Shown here: positions 42,469 through 51,968 of the stretch, piece by piece
Position numbering within the stretch: position 1 is the first letter of the stretch
How the letters are laid out: the number at the start of each line of letters is the position of its first letter
Assembly: GCA_944323845.1 (NCBI GenBank)
Contig: CALUUA010000001.1
Location: 186,001 to 250,000, forward strand
Source: an uncultured Bacteroidales bacterium
Lineage (GTDB): Bacteria; Bacteroidota; Bacteroidia; Bacteroidales; UBA932
Length of the DNA: 64,000 bases
Direction: 5' to 3'
The notes under the pieces: generated by a model
Databases searched by the model: none
What the model saw: the letters and a program-made list of their open reading frames with translations, nothing else
Told to the model about the DNA's origin: nothing
Program-made: the position numbers and the translations under genes

Positions 42469-43896
42469 ATGAAGACGAAATTGATGATATTGGCCGTGGC
42501 GGCCATACTGCCGGCTCTGATGTCTGCGGCTCCTCGTCAGAATGAAGACGGGGCGGTGAAAAAGGAATTGAAGAATCATTTCAAGTTCTACGGTTTTGTC
42601 CGGAATTTCTTTGCTTTCGACACGAGGGAGAGCGTGGCAGGTACAGGCGACCTTTTCTATTATGTGCCGAAAGACGTGGCGATGAACGAGGACGGGTCAC
42701 AGGATTTGAATGAACAGTCTTCATTCAGGTTTCTGGCCCTGACTTCGAGACTTGGAGTGGATGTCTCGGGGTACAGGGTGGGCCGGACGAATTTCGGAGC
42801 CAAGGTCGAGACGGATTTCTATGCCGGACTGACAGGGTCGCCTGCAATCAACGGGGTGGCCCAGCTGCGTCTGCGTCAGGCATATATGACTGTAGGATGG
42901 GATGATCTGAAACTGGGCCGGGATTCAAGGGCGGCCGTGGATCTGAAACTTGGACAGGCATGGCATCCTATGGCAGCAGACCAGCCTCATGTCCTGGCTC
43001 TGGAGACAGGAACTCCGTTCAATCCGTTCAGCAGGACACCTCAGGTGCTGATGGATGCATCGCTCGGGAAGCATTTCACAATTTCTGCGGCAGCCGTATG
43101 GCAGATGCAGTACCGGTCTTCCGGGCCGAACGGCTCTTCTGCCGAATACATCAAATACGGATGCATTCCGGAGGGCTATTTCGGTATTGCTTTCCGGACA
43201 GAAAACGGCTTTCTGGTGAAGGCCGGAGCATCCGTATTGAGCATAAAGCCGCGCAGGACCGGTGTAAACGGTTCTGGTGTGACAGTGAAGGTTTCCGACA
43301 GGATCACGACTGTCAGTCCATATATCTATCTCCAGTACAGGAAAGGACGTTTCGAGGCGAAGGCGAAGACTGTCTACAGTCAGGCCGGAGAACATTTCAA
43401 CATGATGAGCGGCTATGGCGTATCATATATGGGCGCCGGAGCCGGGGAGTCCTACGACGGGCACTGGGAGTATTCTCCGCTCCGTACATCTTCCACATGG
43501 GCATCCGTTTCCTACGGGAAAAAGTGGCAGGTGATGCTGATGGGAGGCTATATCAGGAATCTTGGTACAGCCAGACCCTTCGTGACGGATCTGGAGAAGG
43601 ACGGGGTGGCCTATGTAGATGCAGAACACGTGTATTTCAGCTCAAACGGCTACTCGAACCTCAACGAAATGTGGCGGGTGGTGCCTACTGTCGCCTATAA
43701 CATCGGTAAATTTACTCTGGCCCTTGAATGCAATGTGACCAGTGCCAGGTACGGCGAGTATATGAAAACTGAAGTGCAGGAGGGAGATAAGAAAGTGACG
43801 CATCAGTACCTTCATGCCGATAACGGACTTGCGTGCGATAACCTGCATTGGGTGACGAATCACCGGATCCAGATGATGGTCCGTTTTACGTTCTGA
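42469..43896 (+). CDS. Outer-membrane beta-barrel porin-like protein
   Basis: 475 residues, signal peptide ending near MSAA, then many short amphipathic strands with aromatic girdles (FKFYGFVRNFFAFDTRES, NFGAKVETDFYAGL, LRLRQAYMTVGWDDLKLG, WQVMLMGGYIRNLG) and a C-terminal MVRFTF, which fits a BAM substrate. No characterised family was recognised beyond a general porin, though the start resembles trimeric DcaP-like porins. Its zero-gap position after the DASS transporter suggests it passes the same carboxylate across the outer membrane. Confidence 0.78.
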   Translation: MKTKLMILAVAAILPALMSAAPRQNEDGAVKKELKNHFKFYGFVRNFFAFDTRESVAGTGDLFYYVPKDVAMNEDGSQDLNEQSSFRFLALTSRLGVDVSGYRVGRTNFGAKVETDFYAGLTGSPAINGVAQLRLRQAYMTVGWDDLKLGRDSRAAVDLKLGQAWHPMAADQPHVLALETGTPFNPFSRTPQVLMDASLGKHFTISAAAVWQMQYRSSGPNGSSAEYIKYGCIPEGYFGIAFRTENGFLVKAGASVLSIKPRRTGVNGSGVTVKVSDRITTVSPYIYLQYRKGRFEAKAKTVYSQAGEHFNMMSGYGVSYMGAGAGESYDGHWEYSPLRTSSTWASVSYGKKWQVMLMGGYIRNLGTARPFVTDLEKDGVAYVDAEHVYFSSNGYSNLNEMWRVVPTVAYNIGKFTLALECNVTSARYGEYMKTEVQEGDKKVTHQYLHADNGLACDNLHWVTNHRIQMMVRFTF

Positions 43897-43969
43897 TTCC
43901 CGTATTCTGTCCCGGTCATGCTACTTTCTGATACACAGAACCGTAGACTGTCGGATTTTTACTGATAGA

Positions 43970-44000
43970 TTTGTTTTTTAATTTTTTAATGCATATCTTG
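43970..44000 (+). promoter_or_regulatory. Promoter of the Hc1 gene
   Basis: TTTG at 43970-43973, 20 bases, then TATCTTG at 43994-44000, one T short of the Bacteroidetes TTTG/TAnnTTTG consensus. A start about 7 bases later would leave a leader of roughly 40 bases before the Hc1 ATG. Confidence 0.6.
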
Positions 44001-44046
44001 CACAGAGTTTTGAGACTTAAAGTTTAACAGATAATTAATTACTAAA

Positions 44047-44220
44047 ATGAAAGAACTTGTAGATCAGATCAAGGCCGAGTATGAAGTATTTGCAGCCAAT
44101 GCAGATGCTCAGGTGGAAAAAGGCAATAAGGCAGCCGGCGCACGTGCCCGCAAGGCAGCTCTGAACATCATGAAAATGATGAAGGATTTCAGAAAAGTTT
44201 CTGTAGAGAGCGCAAAATAG
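44047..44220 (+). CDS. Histone H1-like (Hc1) small basic protein
   Basis: 57-residue protein: MKELVDQIKAEYEVFAANAD, then QVEKGNKAAGARARKAALNI and MKMMKDFRKVSVESAK. It matches the short Hc1-family proteins common in Bacteroidota: an N-terminal helix and a basic Ala/Lys/Arg-rich second helix that may bind DNA. It has its own promoter-like element and a good terminator, so it is a single-gene transcript, probably abundant. Confidence 0.88.
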   Translation: MKELVDQIKAEYEVFAANADAQVEKGNKAAGARARKAALNIMKMMKDFRKVSVESAK

Positions 44221-44248
44221 CCTTTCCAGGCCAAGAGATTTTCACGGG

Positions 44249-44279
44249 GACTGTGTCAGACGGCACGGTCTCTTTTTTC
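44249..44279 (+). terminator. Rho-independent terminator of the Hc1 gene
   Basis: GACTGTG (44249-44255) pairs with CACGGTC (44264-44270), with one G-T wobble, around an eight-base loop, followed by TCTTTTTTC. An outer AGAGA/TCTCT pairing can extend the stem. Confidence 0.85.
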
Positions 44280-44338
44280 ATCACCCGGTTGCAATCTTTT
44301 ATTGATATTTTTGCCGCCAAGGTTAGGAAACAGTGAAA

Positions 44339-46891
44339 ATGGACAACAGACAGGTAAAGGAAATTTTTCCGGTACTCGGAATGAGCTGTGCTGCATGTGC
44401 GGCAAGGGTAGAGAAGACTATCGGCCGTCTGCCCGGAGTCTTTTCCGCTTCGGTGAATTATGCAGCGGCTACAGTAGCGGTCGCGTATGACAGAGACGGC
44501 TGCTCTCCGGAAATTCTCAAAAAGGCCGTACAGGATGCAGGATATGACCTTGTCATAGGACATGCGGAAGATGAAGCCATTCAGGTAGAGAAGGCCCGGA
44601 CGGAAAAATACATCTCGCTGAAGAAGCGGACTATATGGGCGGCGGTTCTTGCCGTGCCGATATTCATTATCAGCATGTTCTTCACGGATGTGTTGCCCGG
44701 AGCGGAATACATCCTCTGGATACTCTCCACACCGGTGGTCTTCTGGCTTGGCAGGGGATTTCATGCCGGTGCCCTGAAGCAGCTGCGCCATGGTACGGCG
44801 AATATGGATACTCTCGTGTCCTGCAGCACAAGCATCGCCTATCTCTTCAGTGTATTCAATGTCCTGTTTCCTGATTTCTGGCTGTCCAGAGGCGTGGAAC
44901 CTCATGTGTATTTCGAGGCTTCCAGTGTAATCATCGCTTTTATCCTGCTGGGCAGGCTTATGGAGGAGCGTGCCAAGGCGAAGACCTCCGGCGCCATACG
45001 GAAACTCATGGGACTCCAGCCCAGGACAGTGACTGTGGTAGAGGACGGGGAGTCGAGGGAGATTCCGGCAAGCATGATCAAGACCGGGGATATAGTGGCT
45101 GTGCGTCCGGGGGAAAGGGTAGCGGTAGACGGCACTGTCTCGGAAGGCGCCTCATATGTCGATGAAAGCATGCTCAGCGGCGAGCCAGTACCGGTATCGA
45201 AGACACCGGGAGACAAGGTATTCGCCGGGACTGTAAATCAGAAAGGCAGTTTCCGTTTCAGGGCAGACAAGGTCGGCTCGGATACTTTGCTTTCCAGAAT
45301 TATCGGTCTGGTGCAGGATGCCCAGGGCAGCAAGGCACCGGTACAGAAACTGGTAGACAAGGTGGCCGCGGTTTTCGTGCCTGTGATTATGGGGATTGCA
45401 GTCCTTTCCTTCGTCCTGTGGCTTGTTCTGGATCCTGAGTACGGCTTTACCCATGGTCTTCTGGCTATGGTCACTGTCCTGATAATAGCATGTCCGTGCG
45501 CCTTGGGTCTGGCCACGCCTACCGCTATCATGGCGGGTATCGGGAAAGGGGCGGAAAACGGTATTCTCATAAAGGATGCCGAAAGTCTGGAGATTGCCAG
45601 AAAGGTGGATGTCGTAGTGCTTGACAAGACAGGAACCCTGACGGAGGGAAAGCCGGCAGTGACTGATTTCATTTGGGATGATTCCGGTGGAAACAGGTTT
45701 TCGCGGCAGGTCTTGAAAAATGTATTTTACAGTCTGGAAAAGCGTTCGGAGCATCCTTTGGCCGAAGCGGTGGCCGGATATCTGAAAGGCTGTGAGGAAG
45801 TGCAGGTGGATGATTTCGAAAGCATTACAGGTGCAGGGGTTGCCGGAACGGCCGGCGGGATAAAATATCTGGTCGGAAACAGGCGGCTGATGGAGGCGAA
45901 CGGGATCCCCGTCAGTGCAGCCATGTCGGCCAAGGCGGAAGAGCTGGAGTCATCCGCACATTCGGTGATATGGTTCTCGGCAGCTGGCTGTGTCTGTGCA
46001 GTGGCGGCTGTCACGGACAGGGTGAAGTCAGGTTCTGCGGAAGCCGTAGCCGCCCTGCAGAGACAGGGCATGGAAGTCTGGATGCTGACGGGCGACAATA
46101 TGCATACCGCTGCGGCAGTAGCCTCCATGACAGGAATCCGGCATTTCAAGGCAGGCATCCTGCCTCAGGACAAATCAGCCTTCATAAAGGAATTGCAGGC
46201 AGCCGGTCACAAAGTGGCTATGGCAGGGGACGGCATCAATGACAGTGCGGCTCTGGCTCAGGCAGATTTGAGCATAGCCATGGGAAACGGCAGCGACATA
46301 GCCATGGATGTGGCGAAAATGACTGTCATATCGTCGGATCTTTCGAAAATCCCAGAAGCCTTGCAGCTTTCAAGACTGACGGTGCGCACTATCCGGGAGA
46401 ATCTTTTCTGGGCTTTCATATATAATGTGATAAGCGTACCGATAGCTGCCGGAGCCCTGTATCCGCTGAACGGATTTCTTCTGAATCCCATGATTGCCGG
46501 TGCGGCAATGGCTTTCAGCAGCGTAAGCGTGGTGTCAAACAGCCTGAGGCTGAGACGAAGGAAGATAGGAGGGCGCGAAGAGAGCGGGATTTCCTGCGCT
46601 TGTCCTCAGGAGATTGGTCCGGCGGGAACGCAGGACTATAATGAAAAGCAAAATAAAGGCGAAAAGGAGAAAAATATCATGAAAAAGGAATTCAAGGTGG
46701 ACGGGATGATGTGCAATCATTGCCGTATGCATGTCGAGAAAGCACTCAATTCCCTTGACGGAGTCAGGGCGGCGGTGACTCTTGATCCGCCGGTAGCCAC
46801 GGTGGAATTTACTGGAGACAAGACCTATACTATAGAAGAACTTCAGAAGCATGTGACTGAAGAAGCCGGCGAATACACATTGAGCGAATGA
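44339..46891 (+). CDS. copA: Copper-exporting P1B-type ATPase with C-terminal CopZ-like domain
   Basis: Inner-membrane Cu(I) export pump. Start at ATG 44339; a GTG two codons earlier is possible. N-terminal heavy-metal domain [13 protein letters not shown] (Cys17/Cys20), transmembrane helices, actuator loop [15 protein letters not shown] metal site in [14 protein letters not shown] (Cys385/Cys387), phosphorylated Asp429 in [11 protein letters not shown], the SEHPLAEA motif and [20 protein letters not shown]. Unusually, after the last helices and an AT-rich linker there is a second heavy-metal domain, [19 protein letters not shown] (Cys792/Cys795), at the extreme C-terminus. The stop codon overlaps the MATE start (ATGA). 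Confidence 0.94.
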   Translation: MDNRQVKEIFPVLGMSCAACAARVEKTIGRLPGVFSASVNYAAATVAVAYDRDGCSPEILKKAVQDAGYDLVIGHAEDEAIQVEKARTEKYISLKKRTIWAAVLAVPIFIISMFFTDVLPGAEYILWILSTPVVFWLGRGFHAGALKQLRHGTANMDTLVSCSTSIAYLFSVFNVLFPDFWLSRGVEPHVYFEASSVIIAFILLGRLMEERAKAKTSGAIRKLMGLQPRTVTVVEDGESREIPASMIKTGDIVAVRPGERVAVDGTVSEGASYVDESMLSGEPVPVSKTPGDKVFAGTVNQKGSFRFRADKVGSDTLLSRIIGLVQDAQGSKAPVQKLVDKVAAVFVPVIMGIAVLSFVLWLVLDPEYGFTHGLLAMVTVLIIACPCALGLATPTAIMAGIGKGAENGILIKDAESLEIARKVDVVVLDKTGTLTEGKPAVTDFIWDDSGGNRFSRQVLKNVFYSLEKRSEHPLAEAVAGYLKGCEEVQVDDFESITGAGVAGTAGGIKYLVGNRRLMEANGIPVSAAMSAKAEELESSAHSVIWFSAAGCVCAVAAVTDRVKSGSAEAVAALQRQGMEVWMLTGDNMHTAAAVASMTGIRHFKAGILPQDKSAFIKELQAAGHKVAMAGDGINDSAALAQADLSIAMGNGSDIAMDVAKMTVISSDLSKIPEALQLSRLTVRTIRENLFWAFIYNVISVPIAAGALYPLNGFLLNPMIAGAAMAFSSVSVVSNSLRLRRRKIGGREESGISCACPQEIGPAGTQDYNEKQNKGEKEKNIMKKEFKVDGMMCNHCRMHVEKALNSLDGVRAAVTLDPPVATVEFTGDKTYTIEELQKHVTEEAGEYTLSE
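46679..46891 (+). other. CopZ-like metallochaperone module in frame at the end of copA (possible internal start)
   Basis: An in-frame ATG at 46679 opens a 70-residue segment that by itself is a complete Cop[21 protein letters not shown], with beta-alpha-beta spacing to the end. It is preceded by AAGGAGAAAAATATC, a Shine-Dalgarno-like stretch, within an A-rich segment (about 46635-46678) that looks like former intergenic sequence. The module may be made both as a fusion to CopA and as free chaperone. Confidence 0.55.
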
Positions 46892-48297
46892 AGTCCACCG
46901 GACAGAGCGCACTCCTGAAGATGGTGCAGGACGGAAAGCCGATGACTCTCGGACAGCAGTTGAGGCTTACCGTCGGGCTCAGCATACCTGCCATAATATC
47001 CCAGATATCTTCCATCCTCATGCAGTTCATCGATGCCTCGATGGTGGGAAGCCTCGGGGCGGAGGCCTCGGCTTCAATAGGTCTGGTCTCTACCACCACA
47101 TGGCTTTTTGCAGGAATATCAGTGGCTTGCGCCACCGGTTTCTATGTGCAGGTATCCCATCTGCTCGGCTCCAAGGATACGGCGATGGCCAGAAACGTGC
47201 TTCGGCAGTCGCTTACGATGTCCATGATTTTCAGCTTGGCCGTATGCGTCATAGGCTGTGCAGTCAGCGGTCCGCTTCCGCGGTGGCTTGGCGGAGAGGA
47301 GGCGATACTCCATGATGCATCGATGTATTTTCTGATATTCATCCTTTCCCTGCCGGCTCTTCAGCTGAACATGCTGGCCAGCGGAATGCTCCGCAGCAGT
47401 GGAAACATGGTGACGCCGAGTCTGCTGAACGTGATGATGTGCCTTCTGGATATCGTATTCAATTTCTTTCTTATATTCCCTTCCCGCACTGTCCGTTTTT
47501 TCGGAACGGAGGTTTTCATCCCCGGCGCCGGAATGGGAGTGACTGGGGCTGCGCTGGGTACGGCTTTGGCGACAGTGGTGATAGCGGCCATGTTGCTGCA
47601 CGCGTTGTGTGTCAGGTCGCCGGAATTGAATCTCAGACAGGACAAAGGCAGTTTCCGTCCTACTGGGCAGTGTTTCAGGAATGCCATAGGCATTGCGCTT
47701 CCCATGGGATGCGAGAGGATTATCATGTGCGGGGCGCAGATCATGTCTACTGTCATCATTGCCCCTTTGGGCACAGTGGCGATAGCGGCCAATTCGTTTG
47801 CCATCACTGTGGAGAGCCTCTGCTATATGCCCGGACACGGCGTGTCGAATGCGGCTACGACTCTTGTCGGCCAGAGCATAGGGGCAGGCAGGAAGGCTCT
47901 GACATGGAGGTTTGCGCATATTTCCGTGCTTATGGGCATAGCTGTCATGACTGTCATGGGTGTCGTCATGTATGTGACGGCTCCTGCGATGATGGGGATA
48001 ATGACCCCTGATGCTGATGTGCAGGGACTTGGTACGCGGATATTGAGGATAGAGGCTTTTGCGGAACCTATGTATGCGGCTTCCATAGTCGCTTACGGTG
48101 TCTTTGTCGGGATAGGGGATACTTTGGTGCCGAGCATCATGAATCTGGCAAGCATCTGGGCAGTACGGCTTACGATGGCTGCTGCGCTGGCGCCTGAGTT
48201 CGGTCTGGAAGGGGTCTGGATAGCCATGTGTGCGGAACTCTGTTTCCGAGGCCTGATATTCCTCATCAGGCTTTACAGGAAAAAATGGCTGAAATAG
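46888..48297 (+). CDS. MATE-family efflux transporter
   Basis: Multidrug and toxin extrusion protein, 469 residues, about 12 transmembrane helices in two homologous halves. N-terminal signature [20 protein letters not shown] with [14 protein letters not shown], and the second-half equivalent [20 protein letters not shown] with [20 protein letters not shown]. The ATG overlaps the copA stop by 4 bases, so the two are translationally coupled. Substrate not predictable, and a link to copper is not established. Confidence 0.92.
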   Translation: MKSTGQSALLKMVQDGKPMTLGQQLRLTVGLSIPAIISQISSILMQFIDASMVGSLGAEASASIGLVSTTTWLFAGISVACATGFYVQVSHLLGSKDTAMARNVLRQSLTMSMIFSLAVCVIGCAVSGPLPRWLGGEEAILHDASMYFLIFILSLPALQLNMLASGMLRSSGNMVTPSLLNVMMCLLDIVFNFFLIFPSRTVRFFGTEVFIPGAGMGVTGAALGTALATVVIAAMLLHALCVRSPELNLRQDKGSFRPTGQCFRNAIGIALPMGCERIIMCGAQIMSTVIIAPLGTVAIAANSFAITVESLCYMPGHGVSNAATTLVGQSIGAGRKALTWRFAHISVLMGIAVMTVMGVVMYVTAPAMMGIMTPDADVQGLGTRILRIEAFAEPMYAASIVAYGVFVGIGDTLVPSIMNLASIWAVRLTMAAALAPEFGLEGVWIAMCAELCFRGLIFLIRLYRKKWLK

Positions 48298-48395
48298 AAG
48301 ACTGTACGGAATTTTTTACTTTTATTTGACAATTAGTCCAAGTCTTTTCGTGACAATGGGCTTATCTTCGGCTGTCTGAAAAATCTGTAGATAAC

Positions 48396-49937
48396 ATGAT
48401 CATGTCAATTAAAAGACTTATTGCCGCAGCGGCAGTGCTCGCAGCGGCAGCCTGTGGAAAAAACGATGACGGCGGAAACGGACATTCCCCTGAACCTCCC
48501 GTGACAGAGCGTCCTGAAGAATTGGTCCTGAACGGATTTACGGCATATCCGTCAGGGGAGAACGCCTGCGTGGATTCATATCTGACACTGAAATTCCCTG
48601 AAACTCCGCAGCTGGGAACATCCGGAAAAATACGCATATTGGATGCCGGCGGCGCGGAGGTGGATATGATAGACATGGAGGATGTGGCTGCAGGAAAGCC
48701 GCAGATGACCGGCCAGACTGTCTTCAATACTGCCATGGATGCCATAGGTACTTCATATACAGGACGATACAGAATAGTCTATTATGATCCTGTCACGGTA
48801 GACGGCACTACGGTCAGGATAAAGCTGCACTGCGGCAGCCTCGATTACGGCGGCAGTTATAGCGTGGAAATCGACCCTGAAGTGATATTGTCCGATTCGT
48901 TCGGCGGCGTGGCTGCCGGAGAGTGGAAGTTTTCCGTAATGGCCGGACAGGAAAGGAAGTCCGAGGTGACGGTAGGAAGCCGTGACTGTGATTTCATGAC
49001 CGTGCAGGGAGCCGTGAACTTCGCTAACTCCTGCGGCCAAGGTTTCGACATGACGATCAACGTTTCTGCCGGATTTTACGACGAATTGCTGTATATCCGC
49101 ACGAAGAACAATCTGACGATAAAGGGGGCCGGACCCGGGGCTACGGTAATCAGGGCTGACAACTGCGAGGATTATGTGAACGGGGTAGGCAGCGGCGCCT
49201 CTTCCGTACCTTCGGCAGGGAGTCCTGTAGGGACTGCAGGCGGGCGTTCTGTCGTGCTGGTGGAAGGCTGCGACATGCTCCGCTTCGAAAATCTGACGAT
49301 TGAGAATGTCCATGGCCACGGATGTCAGGCGGAAGCGATTTACTTCAACAGCGATGACGGCAGGCTGATAGCAGAGAACTGCCGTTTCACGAGCGAGCAG
49401 GATACTGTCGAGCTGAAAGGCTGGTGTCTTTTCCGCCAGTGCCGGATCACGGGCGACGTCGATTTCATCTGGGGTTATGCCAAGGCCGCATTGTTCGAGT
49501 CTTGCGAGATAAATTCATGTGCCAATGAAGCCGGCGGATATATTGTACAGGCCAGATGCGCTAAGGATGACAGGGGTTTTGTGTTCCTCGATTGCGACAT
49601 CACGGCCCAGACAGGGGTGGATGACGGCTCAGTATGGCTTGCCAGATCAGGCGGCGATCCGAAGTATTATGATAATGTGACTTACGTCAATTGCCGGATG
49701 GCAGACCATATAGCGGCAGCCGGCTGGCACTCCGGCAAGACGCCGAATCCTGCCGGGGCTACGGCCGAAAACGGCTGGAAGGAGTACGGCAGCCGGAACA
49801 GTTTCGGATATGCTGCCGATGTCTCTTCAAGATATGGCGGAAGCATACAGCTTTCCGACGATGCTTTCAACACCCTTTACCGGGACGCCGCCTCCATCTT
49901 CGCCTCCTGCCCTCACGGCACCGACTGGGTGAACTGA
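48396..49937 (+). CDS. Pectinesterase-family (CE8) lipoprotein
   Basis: Secreted lipoprotein (lipobox AAAC, Cys20) that should remove methyl esters from homogalacturonan. The N-terminal 180 residues include an Ig-like domain (RPEELVLNGFTAYPSGENA; YGGSYSVEIDPEVILSD). The CE8 beta-helix starts at SRDCDFMTVQGAVNFANSCG. Family residues align: QAEAIYF, the two catalytic Asp in SEQDTVEL (Asp336) and GDVDFIWGYAKAALFESC (Asp356), GYIVQAR, and Arg417 in VWLARSGG, which replaces the LGRPW of plant and Erwinia enzymes. No SusC/SusD gene is adjacent. It may serve the operon at the left edge of the window. Confidence 0.88.
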   Translation: MIMSIKRLIAAAAVLAAAACGKNDDGGNGHSPEPPVTERPEELVLNGFTAYPSGENACVDSYLTLKFPETPQLGTSGKIRILDAGGAEVDMIDMEDVAAGKPQMTGQTVFNTAMDAIGTSYTGRYRIVYYDPVTVDGTTVRIKLHCGSLDYGGSYSVEIDPEVILSDSFGGVAAGEWKFSVMAGQERKSEVTVGSRDCDFMTVQGAVNFANSCGQGFDMTINVSAGFYDELLYIRTKNNLTIKGAGPGATVIRADNCEDYVNGVGSGASSVPSAGSPVGTAGGRSVVLVEGCDMLRFENLTIENVHGHGCQAEAIYFNSDDGRLIAENCRFTSEQDTVELKGWCLFRQCRITGDVDFIWGYAKAALFESCEINSCANEAGGYIVQARCAKDDRGFVFLDCDITAQTGVDDGSVWLARSGGDPKYYDNVTYVNCRMADHIAAAGWHSGKTPNPAGATAENGWKEYGSRNSFGYAADVSSRYGGSIQLSDDAFNTLYRDAASIFASCPHGTDWVN

Positions 49938-49940
49938 CAG

Positions 49941-49971
49941 TTTGTTATGATAAACCTTTTTTGTAAATTTG
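49941..49971 (+). promoter_or_regulatory. Consensus promoter of the PqqD/ABC/kinase/peptidase operon
   Basis: TTTG (49941-49944), 19 bases, then TAAATTTG (49964-49971): an exact match to the Bacteroidetes -33/-7 consensus. The PqqD-like ATG lies 37 bases beyond the -7 box. It starts four bases after the pectinesterase stop codon, so the operon is independently transcribed. Confidence 0.85.
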
Positions 49972-50007
49972 CAATTCGTAAGACATCAGACAAAAAAGGT
50001 TCCGAAA

Positions 50008-50274
50008 ATGAAGATTTCGAGCAAATATAAAGTCCGTGAGATGGCCGGCCAGCATGTGGTGATCATTCAGGGCCGGAACGGCGAAGACATGACCAGAATC
50101 ATATCCCTGAACGATACTTCACTCTATCTGTGGAATGAAATGTACGGGAAGGACTTCAGTCAGGAAGACGTAAAGCAGGCCCTCATTTCCGCGTACGGCA
50201 TAGATGAGGCTCTGGCCGGGAAGGATGCAGCCGCCTGGTGCGCGAAACTTCAGGAGTGCAAGCTCCTGGCATGA
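50008..50274 (+). CDS. PqqD-like peptide chaperone (RiPP recognition element)
   Basis: 88-residue protein with the PqqD/RRE winged-helix pattern: KYKVREMAGQHVVIIQG, then TRIISLNDTSLYLWNEMYGK, then SQEDVKQALISAYGI and a C-terminal helix with AAWCAKLQECKLLA. Such domains bind the leader of ribosomally made peptides and present it to tailoring enzymes. Start at 50008 (MKISSKYK) follows the promoter directly. Seven bases separate it from the ABC transporter gene. The peptide it would bind was not found nearby. Confidence 0.82.
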   Translation: MKISSKYKVREMAGQHVVIIQGRNGEDMTRIISLNDTSLYLWNEMYGKDFSQEDVKQALISAYGIDEALAGKDAAAWCAKLQECKLLA

Positions 50275-50281
50275 CAGCCTG

Positions 50282-51964
50282 ATGAAATTCAGGGACATAT
50301 ATTCCCTTATTCCGGAGAGTTTCAGGAAAAAAGGCGTCTGGGTGGCGCTTTCACTTTTCCTGCGGGCGATACTGGATTTTGCCGGAGTGGTGGTCTTCAT
50401 CCCCGTCCTCGCGCAGATTCTGGAAAAGGAAGGGACAGCCATATCCGTACTGCCTGTGGCAGGCGCCGCCATGGCATTCATACTGCTTAAAGGTCTTGCG
50501 GTCATTTTCCTGGCCAGATTCCGGAGCCGTTATGTCTTTTCCCTGTACACCGTCCTTTCCGAATCGGTCCTCGACAGATTCCTTGGAAAAGGGCTCATGT
50601 TCATCCGCCAGTCGAACAGCGTGGATCTGGCGAACAAGGTGAATGCCGTGACGATGACATTCACTTCGGGAGTGATCATGTCATTGCTGAATGCCGTATC
50701 TTCCCTCTTGCTTCTGCTCATTATCCTGACCGCGCTTTTCATTTATGAACCCCTGCCTACTCTGGCCCTGATTCTCGTGATCGGCCCCTTCATGTTCTTC
50801 TACTCGTTTTTCCTGCGGACCAGGATGAAAAGCCTCGGAATTACGGAAAACGAGTCCAGACGCGACCAGGCCAGAGCCGTTTACGAACTCTTCAAAGGCT
50901 ATCCCGAATACTTCATCAACGGTGCAGTCGGCCTGCAGCTGGACAACTTCCATTCCAGCCTCTCGCGCATAAGCGATGTCAGAAGAAAGACAGAATCATA
51001 TTCGGCGGCTTCGACAGGATTCATGGAACTGACCGTAATGCTGTCTGTCATCCTCCTGATGCTTCTTTCCATGTCCGCATCCTGGGGCATTTCCATGACA
51101 TTCGGCATATTCGCCCTTTCCGCCATGAAGATTCTCCCGTCCGTAAGGTCTCTTGTCGGCAGCTGGCAGGCAGTCCAGTCATCGCAATACAGCATTGACG
51201 TGCTCAAGGACATATTGTCGGAACCATCTGCATCGCTCCCTTGTGAAGCGCGGCCTGAATCTTCCGGAATTTCTTTCACGAAGGAGATATCCCTGCGGGA
51301 AGTTTCATTCAGGTTCACCCCTTCGGGGCAATATCTGTTCAAGGATTTCAACCTGAACATAAAGAAAGGGGAGTACATAGGCATCAAGGGGCATTCAGGG
51401 GTAGGGAAGACCACATTGTTCAACCTCCTGATGGGCTTTTATACTCCGGAAACCGGAGGCCTCTATGTGGACGGAGTGAAGATCACCCCGTCCAATGTCG
51501 GAAGCTGGTGGGCAATGGTAGGATATGTCCCGCAGGAAGTCTTTCTGGTCAACGGCTCTTTCGTCCGCAATGTAGCCTTCGGGCAATCGCCTGAAAACGC
51601 CGACCGCCGGAAAATAGAGCATATTTTCAGAAAAGTAGGGCTGTGGGACTGGATTTCATCATTGCCGGAAGGCATGGATACCAGCATTGCGGAAGCCGGA
51701 AATTCCATTTCAGGAGGACAAAAGCAGAGAATCGGCATTGCCAGGGCATTATATAAGGGAGCTTCCGTACTTTTCTTCGATGAAGCCACTTCTTCAGTGG
51801 ACATAAAGGCGGAACAGGAGATAAACAGTTTCATTTCCGGGCTTTCGGACGAGGATTCGTCTTTGACAGTCGTAGTCATAGCCCACAGACAGGAGACGCT
51901 GGATTCATGTGCGGAAATCATCGACATGGACAAGCTTCTTGCAGGTATGGAAAATAAAAATTGA
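50282..51964 (+). CDS. ABC exporter (fused permease and ATPase), no peptidase domain
   Basis: 560-residue half-transporter of the peptide/lipid exporter type. The N-terminal membrane domain (about 1-300) has some six helices (VALSLFLRAILDFAGVVVFI, LLLLIILTALFIYEPL, LTVMLSVILLMLLSMS). The ATPase domain shows Walker A GHSGVGKTT, Q-loop YVPQEVFLVNG, signature ISGGQKQRIGIARAL, Walker B VLFFDEATSSVD and switch His in VVIAHRQET. It lacks the N-terminal C39 peptidase that many peptide exporters carry; the separate S26-like peptidase two genes later could supply that. Four bases before the kinase-like gene. Confidence 0.9.
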   Translation: MKFRDIYSLIPESFRKKGVWVALSLFLRAILDFAGVVVFIPVLAQILEKEGTAISVLPVAGAAMAFILLKGLAVIFLARFRSRYVFSLYTVLSESVLDRFLGKGLMFIRQSNSVDLANKVNAVTMTFTSGVIMSLLNAVSSLLLLLIILTALFIYEPLPTLALILVIGPFMFFYSFFLRTRMKSLGITENESRRDQARAVYELFKGYPEYFINGAVGLQLDNFHSSLSRISDVRRKTESYSAASTGFMELTVMLSVILLMLLSMSASWGISMTFGIFALSAMKILPSVRSLVGSWQAVQSSQYSIDVLKDILSEPSASLPCEARPESSGISFTKEISLREVSFRFTPSGQYLFKDFNLNIKKGEYIGIKGHSGVGKTTLFNLLMGFYTPETGGLYVDGVKITPSNVGSWWAMVGYVPQEVFLVNGSFVRNVAFGQSPENADRRKIEHIFRKVGLWDWISSLPEGMDTSIAEAGNSISGGQKQRIGIARALYKGASVLFFDEATSSVDIKAEQEINSFISGLSDEDSSLTVVVIAHRQETLDSCAEIIDMDKLLAGMENKN

Positions 51965-51968
51965 ACAT

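Noticed and set aside
43897..44338. Copper riboswitch or other structured leader before copA
   Set aside because: The interval is explained by the Hc1 promoter, gene and terminator; the remaining 60 bases before copA show no clear structure.
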